A stretch of DNA of 64,000 nucleotides from NCBI GenBank assembly GCA_001695595.3, contig MBPM02000020.1, positions 744,001 to 808,000 on the forward strand. Reading direction: 5' to 3'. The stretch is from Plasmopara viticola. Lineage: Eukaryota; Oomycota; Peronosporomycetes; Peronosporales; Peronosporaceae. Positions 57,797 through 64,000 of the stretch are shown one piece after another (position 1 is the stretch's first letter; each line of letters starts with the position of its first letter). A model generated the notes under the pieces. It was given only the letters and a program-made list of their open reading frames with translations. It ran no database searches and had not been told where the DNA came from. The translations under genes were made by a program, and so were the position numbers.

Positions 57797-58367
57797 TGCG
57801 CCAGCAGTGGTAGACAAAAGTCGTCTCTCTTGTTTAGGAGGGAGAGCGCTGTATTTTGCGCGGAAAGAAATGCGAAGCACACAAAGAAATGCCAACCAGT
57901 CAACTATATGCAGATTACGGGCATGGACTGGATAGGATCAAACGAAGCGGCAAAGCGGCAAAGCTGAAGTTGCGAAGAACCAGTGAATTGCTCATTCTAC
58001 AAAATAGTGTGGGATTGGCACTATATTTTATTGCGTTATCTGGAAAAGACGACACACGCATAAAATACTCAGAAGGCAGGAGGGTTGAACACGTGTAATA
58101 GCTCTTTCTTAGCAGATAATACTTGTCACGCAAGTCTTTAGTGGCTTTTTTTGGAACGTGATCTTTTCATCGGAAGGGAGAGAGAGAATTTCGAAGGCTA
58201 TCTTTCATAAATCCTGCATACAACGTTGCTTATTGTGTTTTCTAAACCAAAATAGCTAGGAGATCAACAATAGCTTTAGACTCGACGTCTTACTCGCAAA
58301 TGTCAAATAGAATCAATGTCCTCATTCTCTCGTCGCAAAGGCCTCTGATGCTAGTGGTAGTGAGGTG

Positions 58368-58718
58368 TCACTGGGGGAACGTTCGGACCCAGAGGTAGAA
58401 TTTTTGGAGTAAGAAAACTCGTTGTAGCCTAGGCATGCTTACAAAAGGCTTGGGCTGCCCGCCAAATAGGAGACAGCCATCTCTGTAATACCATTGCATG
58501 TGACTAAGCATGTATTTTGTGACGAACCAGTCCGAGGCTTTGAATTTGGGCCCGCTCACCGCATATAGGAAATAAATGAAGTTCACAAAGGCAAGCAAAA
58601 GGATGACGAGAGTTGATACGAGAAAGTCCCGAGAACCAGTCCGGGATGGTGTGCATGACTCAGGACTTTCTTTTATCAACTCTCGCCATTCGGCAGAACA
58701 GTCCCAGATGGAGTGCAT
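58368..58718 (-). other. Membrane-protein-like frame, left arm
   Basis: A 116-codon frame with one hydrophobic span (TLVILLLAFVNFIYFLYAV) followed by KFKASDWFVTKYMLSHMQWYY. The mirror frame at 58975-59325 is almost identical. The N-terminal part is read through the central minisatellite (ESPESCTPSRTG), which makes a real start doubtful. It may be the exon of a lost gene; related text near 31700-32050 is rearranged. No family recognised. Confidence 0.3.
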
Positions 58719-58835
58719 TTTCCATCAAAAAAAGTCCCGAGTCATGCACTCCATCCCGGACGGGTACTTTCTTTATTAGAGAAAGTACCAGTAGAGACAT
58801 CTCGGACCGGTAGTGACTCTATTAGAGAAAGTATT

Positions 58836-58970
58836 AGTCCGAGATGGAGTGCATGACCCGGGACTTTCTCTAGAGATGGTACCAGTCCGAGATAGAGAGC
58901 ATGACTCGGGACTTTCTTGAGTAAGTACCCGTCAGGGATGGAGTGCATGACTCGGGACTTTTTTTGATGG
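58836..58970 (+). repeat. 46-48 bp tandem repeat at the palindrome centre
   Basis: Three head-to-tail units start at 58836, 58884 and 58930, each containing a GAGTGCATGACTCGGGACTT core (two units with changes). Inverted copies of the same core lie at about 58725-58760, and related words continue on both sides (58640-58705, 58975-59070). The array surrounds the symmetry point of the large inverted repeat. Confidence 0.8.
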
Positions 58971-58974
58971 AGTC

Positions 58975-59325
58975 ATGCACTCCATCTGTGACTGTTCTGC
59001 CGAATGGCGAGAGTTGATAAAAGAAAGTCCTGAGTTATGCACACCATCCCGGACTGGTTCTCGGGACTTTCTCGTATCAACTCTCGTCATCCTTTTGCTT
59101 GCCTTTGTGAACTTCATTTATTTCCTATATGCGGTGAGCGGGCCCAAATTCAAAGCCTCGGACTGGTTCGTCACAAAATACATGCTTAGTCACATGCAAT
59201 GGTATTACAGAGGTGCCTGTCTCCTATTTGGCGGGCAGCCCAAGCCTTTTGTAAGCATGCCTAGGCTACATCGAGTTTTCTTACTCCAAAAATTTTACCT
59301 CTGGGTCCGAACGCTCCCCCAGTGA
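58975..59325 (+). other. Membrane-protein-like frame, right arm
   Basis: Mirror image of the frame at 58368-58718, with only a few changes (for example MQWYYRGACLL against MQWYYRDGCLL). The open frame is kept in both arms, but because the arms are so similar this says little about selection. Function unknown. Confidence 0.3.
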
Positions 59326-59895
59326 CACCTCACTACCACTAGCATCAGAGGCCTTTGCGACGAAAGAATGAGGACATTGATTCTATTTGACATTTGCGAG
59401 TAAGACGTCGAGTCTAAAGCTAATGTTGATCTCCTAGCTATTTTGGTTTAGAAAACACAATAAGCAACGTTGTATGCAGGATTTATGAAAGATAGCCTTC
59501 GAAATTCTCTTTCTTTCTTCCAACGAATTGATCACGTTCCAAAAAAGCCACTAAAGACTTGCGTGACAAGTATTATCTGCTAAGAAAGAGCTATTACACG
59601 TGTTGAACCCTCCTGCCTTCTGAGTATTTTGTGCGTGTGTCGTCTTTTCCAGATAACGCAATAAAATATAGTGCCAATCCCACACTATTTGTAGAATGAG
59701 CAATTCACTGGTTCTTCGCAACTTCAGCTTTGCCGCTTTGCCGCTTCGTTTGATCCTATCCAGTCCATGCCCGTAATCTGCATAGAGTTGACTGGTTGGC
59801 ATTTCTTTGTGTGCTTCGCATTTCTTTTCGCGCAAGATACAGCGCTCTCCCTCCTAAAACAAGAGAGACGACTTTTGTCTACCACTGCTGGCGCA

Positions 59896-59910
59896 TCATT
59901 CACGCTTTCT
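59896..59910 (+). promoter_or_regulatory. Oomycete initiator-like element of P450 copy 3
   Basis: TCATTCACGCTTTCT, 54-68 bp before the ATG, matches the oomycete initiator pattern and is shared by all three P450 copies. Confidence 0.5.
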
Positions 59911-59963
59911 CATCGGTAGTGCCAAGCCGTCCATTCCCGTGTAGATAAAACTCGAAAGTTACC

Positions 59964-61592
59964 ATGATGTCCGTCTCGGAGCTCCTCTACAATCGGAATG
60001 ACGTAGCAGTCACCGCTGCAACTGCCGTGGCTGTGGTTGTGGGACTATCGTTGCTTCTGCATAGCATGAAGAAGAGCGTAGCAAGCAAGACGCGGATGGT
60101 GCCACCTATGCCCAAGACGACATTGCCCCTCCTCAAAAGCCTCGTCGACATTGCTAGCTCACTCGATCACTTTCACGACTGGTTATTTGAGCAATGTCTC
60201 GCATTTAACCATCGCCCCTGGATGTACCACATTCCAGGAGTTCCAAAATATGTCGTGCTTTCATCGCCCGAGATTATTGAAGATGTGATGTCGACTCAAT
60301 CGCACATTTTTTTGCGTGGTCCTACAAATCAATACATTAGTTATGATATTTTTGGAAAGGGGATGATTATTGCCGATGGAGAGCAGTGGTTCTACCACCG
60401 GAAGACGGCAAGCCACCTCTTTTCGATGCAGGCGATGAAAGATGCCATGGATTCGACTGTGCAAGAAAAATTGGGAATCTTTTTGGATGTGCTGGATATC
60501 TATCATAAGCGCGGCAAGCCATTTAGCCTCAAGAAGGAGCTTCTTCACTTCACGATGGATGTCACTTCCAAGACTGGCTTTGGGGTCGATCTCAATACAC
60601 TCAAAAACAGCCCCGATCGCGAAACGGACCATGAATTCCTGGAGGCTTTCGATAATGCTTGCGTGGGTTTTGCTGTCCGTATCAAAACGCCTATCTGGAT
60701 GTGGAGGATCAAAAGATTTCTCAACATTGGCTGGGAAAAGGTCTTTCGGAACGACATTGCAACGATGCATAACTTTATTAATCGAGTCATCATGGAGTCG
60801 ATGCAAAAGAAGACGGAGCTTGCAGCAAAGGGTGAAAAGACGGATGAAAAGGATCTCATCTCAATCTTTATGCAGAGTAATTTGAGAAAGACTGAGAATT
60901 TGCAGATTGACGATGACGACGTTACGATCATGCGCGATATGGTCATGACTTTTATCTTTGCCGGAAAAGACACGATAGCGCACAGCATGTGCTGGTTCAT
61001 CGTGATGATGAACCGATATCCAGCTGTGTTGCAAAAGATTCGTGAAGAGATGAAGGAGAAGATACCTGGGCTGTTTACGGGTGAGATTCGAGTGCCGACG
61101 CAGGAGCAAGTGCGCAATCTCGTGTATCTTGAAGCCGTCGTCAAAGAAAATTTACGTCTTACGCCATCCACAGGATTCATCGGACGCGAGTGCATGCAGG
61201 ACACGACGCTTGTGGACGGCACCTTTGTCGAAAAGGGTCAGGTAGTTATGATCTCATCTTACTGTAACGGACGCAATAAGCAGTCGTGGGGTGACGACGC
61301 TCTTGAGTTTAAGCCTGAGCGAATGATCGATCCTGAAACCGGGAAACTGCGCGTACTTTCCGCTTTTAAGTTCAGCGCCTTTGGCTCCGGCCCGCACGTC
61401 TGTATTGGTCAGCGATTTGCCATGATGCAACTCAAGATGACATTGGCAACTCTCTTCAGCAAGTACGAGATTAAAACGATAGAAGACCCGTGGAAGCTCA
61501 CGTATGAGTTTTCAATTGCGATTCCTGTGAAGGGTCATATGGAAGTAGAGATCACGCCGCTAATGCCTGAAACGTCTGCGCTCATTGCGTAG
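59964..61592 (+). CDS. Cytochrome P450 monooxygenase, copy 3 (right arm)
   Basis: A 542-residue, single-exon P450 with start MMSVSELLYN. All key motifs are intact: AGKDT (333-337), ENLR (395-398), PERM (451-454) and the FGSGPHVCIGQR heme loop with Cys480. It differs from the left-arm copy at residues 25 (V for L), 35 (M for V) and 80 (A for E), and from copy 1 at about 50 positions. The convergent ankyrin neighbour lies 440 bp downstream, as in the 32.7 kb module, but is broken. The family is probably the oomycete CYP86-like clade; the substrate is unknown. Both palindrome copies share the 5' flank, so they are probably expressed alike. Confidence 0.95.
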   Translation: MMSVSELLYNRNDVAVTAATAVAVVVGLSLLLHSMKKSVASKTRMVPPMPKTTLPLLKSLVDIASSLDHFHDWLFEQCLAFNHRPWMYHIPGVPKYVVLSSPEIIEDVMSTQSHIFLRGPTNQYISYDIFGKGMIIADGEQWFYHRKTASHLFSMQAMKDAMDSTVQEKLGIFLDVLDIYHKRGKPFSLKKELLHFTMDVTSKTGFGVDLNTLKNSPDRETDHEFLEAFDNACVGFAVRIKTPIWMWRIKRFLNIGWEKVFRNDIATMHNFINRVIMESMQKKTELAAKGEKTDEKDLISIFMQSNLRKTENLQIDDDDVTIMRDMVMTFIFAGKDTIAHSMCWFIVMMNRYPAVLQKIREEMKEKIPGLFTGEIRVPTQEQVRNLVYLEAVVKENLRLTPSTGFIGRECMQDTTLVDGTFVEKGQVVMISSYCNGRNKQSWGDDALEFKPERMIDPETGKLRVLSAFKFSAFGSGPHVCIGQRFAMMQLKMTLATLFSKYEIKTIEDPWKLTYEFSIAIPVKGHMEVEITPLMPETSALIA

Positions 61593-62032
61593 ACAACTCG
61601 TATACTGGGGCCTGGATGTGATATCTAAATACTTTAGATCGTAAATGGGAGATATTCATAATCGCGTTTGATCTGCAATTTTTCTTCATGTCTTAAGAAT
61701 ATAATGAATGAATTAACTATATCGTTTTTGTTTAAATACCAGTTCAAGATTCTTATTCGAAAAGAATGTCGACATGAGGGATGAATTAAATAGATAAATG
61801 AATCGCAATATACCACTGGACATTTCATTTGACATGTATAGAATTATTTTATATAAGGAAAAGCGTCTTATAATAGTTCTTTTGCTAAATTTCTGATGTA
61901 AATGCTTATAAATAAATAGCCGTTCACACGCAATTACCAGCTGAATTTGTAGGACACTTTACAACTTAGCTTCTCGTCTTAAAGCCACTTATTTGCAACA
62001 CAACAGTGCTCATGTAATACATGTACTGATGA

Positions 62033-62719
62033 AATAGCCGCAGCGATCTTGTGCAGCCCTCGCGAGGAGGTGTATTGCACTAAAACCATTTTTTAGTTAC
62101 CTCGATCGCACAATCAGCGTTGTGGACGAGCAGAACTCTTGACACCTGATCGTCGTCATAATTCGAGATGACGGCAAAAAGCAATGGAGGCCAAAGTCGA
62201 TTATTGAAGGCGTGTACCGATGCACAGGCCATTTTCAGCATATTCACAATTGCAAAGCCATCAGGGATGCTCGAGTTTGCAGCATGATGCAACGAGTAAT
62301 TTCTTCTATCATCGACCTGTTGCAGCAGTCTAGAGCTCGTCTTTGTGTTCTTCTTGATCGACTGTTTGTCGCCTGTACGACCGGCTGTATGAAGAATCGA
62401 CCGTCCATACTTATTTCTTGTCTTAGATAACACAATCTGACCATCCTTGATCGTAGTGAACGACTTTTGAGTTTCCTCGGTCACTGATTCGACGAGCCTC
62501 TCGATCGACACGTGGTCTTTGGCCGAATGTAGATAGACGGTCACACTATTAACCTTCATCGACTTCAGCCGCTCAACAGTCTACATGCCTCGTGTGAATG
62601 CTTAATAACCACATCCAGGGAGTGACTAGCCATCTCCGAGGGTAATCCCCCCCCTTACTCACAGTGGACACCTTCGAGATTGACACAAGATGAGGACTGT
62701 ATTTAGTTTGACGGGGCAT
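62033..62719 (-). pseudogene. Ankyrin-repeat pseudogene, right arm
   Basis: The ATG at 62717-62719 starts MPRQTKYSPHLVSIS. A run of eight G residues (plus-strand C run near 62647-62655) shifts the frame within the first 30 codons. A second open frame (62559-62080) then carries most of the ankyrin text: NKYGRSILHTAGRTGDKQS, then YSLHHAANSSIPDGFAIV and LLFAVISNYDDDQV. A further shift ends it early at 62080-62082 (VTKKWF), while SSRGLHKIAAA is still readable in another frame. Compared with the intact copy at 34734-35444, it is a pseudogene. Confidence 0.85.
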
Positions 62720-64000
62720 AGCTGAATTTCCTGCTTGCTTACGCGAGTGTGAAGAGCAGTATAAATGTTGTAGGAAAGCGTTAAGGGTTCAACCGAGATG
62801 CAAATCAATAGCTTTAGCATAATTCTTGATTGTGTTGGTAGACAACACATGCACTGTGAGCGCTATTTCTACGTTGTGTACGCTTACATCCTGTTACCAT
62901 TTGGCAGAGTAGCCTTCTTGAACCCCTCGTACTAAAGTTAAAGCTTTCATTTGTCAGAAATTTATCAAAGATAGGAACAAAACCTTTTTGGTTTATGAAG
63001 GTGAGATGGCTCGGATGTGTGTTGCGTTCGCACCCTATTTTCTGGCTAGCTGGACTACTGGCTGGATGCTTATTCGTATAACTTCTCCACCTGAGTGCTT
63101 CGTGTTCTGGAAGCACATGAAAAACATTTGAGACTAAAAATAATTCCAGCGAGATTTATGACGAGTGCTTCCTTTGTTTGCCTATAAGGAAGGGAAGTGT
63201 GAAACTCATGTTATTTGATGACTGAAGAAAGCTGACAGTCTCTATTAGTGGTGCTACTTTTCGAAAACGTCTAGGAAACTGAAGTGGTAGCTCGAACCGT
63301 AGAAGTCAAAATTTTAGAGCGAGGGCACCAAAAAAGGAAAAACATTTAAGCTACCTCTTGAAAAGAGTTTTAGCCACAGACGATTTCGCGTTCACGACAT
63401 GCGTCAATTGGTTGTCCCGCAGGACTCCTACTAGTGGTGTCCCTGGACCCACTGGCTCGGATCGATTTTTTGGGCTTAAGTACAGCAAATGTTCATCGTT
63501 CTGGTTACAGTAAGCGAGGACACATGATTCAAAAAGAGACCGACGAATTAAACCTTTGTCTTGCTCAAAGACTTTGGTCATGAAGATCAAATTCAAGTTT
63601 GTGAGGATCTCGATATCACGAAGTCATTTCTTGTCCTTGACACGGACAAGTACGACGCGAAACTGGAGATACCGAGATTAAAAAAAATTACGAGCCATAC
63701 ATCGATCAGTTTAACAGAGCCATGAATACCAGCCGCCCAATTCTGCGCAACAAAGCTTTGGTGATGCATGCTCTCCCACATCGCCCGTACGGCTCCATAG
63801 CCTGGACAAATTATAGGACTGAGATCACTATGGGAGGTACGGAGACACTGATATCTCGACGTAACGAGTCTTCAATCATTGGATAATTAAGTCCGCCAAC
63901 AGCACCGACTGCCAAAGATGCTAAAGATAGCGTTCTGCGTTTGAGTAAAACTTTCACGTGTTGACAGAATAAAACCATCAGCTGCGGGCTACAAGTTTCC

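Larger units (their letters stand above)
51243..58845 (+). repeat. Left arm of a large inverted repeat
   Basis: Base 51243 (GGAAACTTGTAGCCCGCAGC) is the reverse-complement partner of the window end at 64000. Matching then continues inward through an ankyrin pseudogene, a P450 gene and its upstream DNA to a centre near 58845. The arm is about 2.4 kb longer than its partner because it holds a TIR transposon (53421-55048), two short LINE derivatives (55088-55417, 55514-55777) and about 200 bp of other DNA (55778-55975) that the right arm lacks. The real outer end is probably further left, since the repeat at 51010-51240 has no partner inside the window. Confidence 0.9.
58846..64000 (-). repeat. 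Right arm of the large inverted repeat, cut by the window end
   Basis: This is the reverse complement of 51243-58845, with point differences and without the left-arm insertions. It carries a P450 gene (59964-61592), an ankyrin pseudogene (62033-62719) and the outer repeat (about 63190-64000). It is the less disrupted arm and shows the pre-insertion state. It continues beyond the window. Confidence 0.9.

Noticed and set aside
57856..58098. 80-codon frame upstream of P450 copy 2, and its mirror at 59551-59835
   Set aside because: Open in both arms only because the arms are nearly identical; the C-terminal parts differ by a frameshift and there is no domain.

Overview
The window looks like repeat-rich nuclear DNA of an oomycete, most likely a Phytophthora or downy-mildew relative. 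I infer this from short introns with GTRNGT-type donors and CTAAC/CTAAT branch motifs, an oomycete-like TCATT initiator upstream of the P450 genes, the gene set, and a dense load of decayed Copia, Gypsy, LINE, SINE, MULE, Helitron and MITE sequence. Species cannot be named from the sequence alone.

Layout. 1-3 kb: an edge gene fragment (minus strand), LINE and MULE relics. 3.5-16 kb: the main gene island, with a broken BAG/Hsp20-like gene, an EH-domain endocytic adaptor (minus), a tiny divergent membrane-protein ORF, a HIG1/Rcf-like mitochondrial protein, a CDC50 flippase subunit, and a five-exon gene for a two-half FUSC/ArAE-type transporter fused to EF-hands. 16.2 kb: a tRNA-derived SINE. 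16.7-24.1 kb: a decayed Copia element (plus) with a decayed Gypsy element (minus) nested in it, and a possible RXLR-effector relic. 25.9-27.7 kb: a second decayed Gypsy. 29.2-30.7 kb: an internally deleted LINE followed 48 bp later by its short derivative, both with target-site duplications. 32.7-35.4 kb: a P450 gene convergent with an intact ankyrin gene. 36.5-39.5 kb: LINE relic. 40.7 kb: a palindromic MITE. 46.1 kb: Helitron helicase relic. 47.6-49.6 kb: an intact Dicer-like protein with one active-looking and one dead RNase III domain.

51.24-64.0 kb is one large inverted repeat centred near 58.85 kb and running off the right edge. Each arm carries a P450 gene, near-identical between the arms (3 amino-acid differences in 542), and a broken copy of the ankyrin gene. 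The P450-ankyrin pair at 32.7-35.4 kb is a third, older copy of the same module. The left arm has gained a TIR DNA transposon and two short LINE derivatives that are missing from the right arm, which therefore gives the empty sites.

The genes do not form an operon-like pathway. The island is housekeeping membrane and mitochondrial biology. The right half is a P450 amplification in transposon-rich DNA. The most notable items are the P450 palindrome, the short internally deleted LINE family, the Dicer-like protein with a dead second domain, and the transporter/EF-hand fusion.
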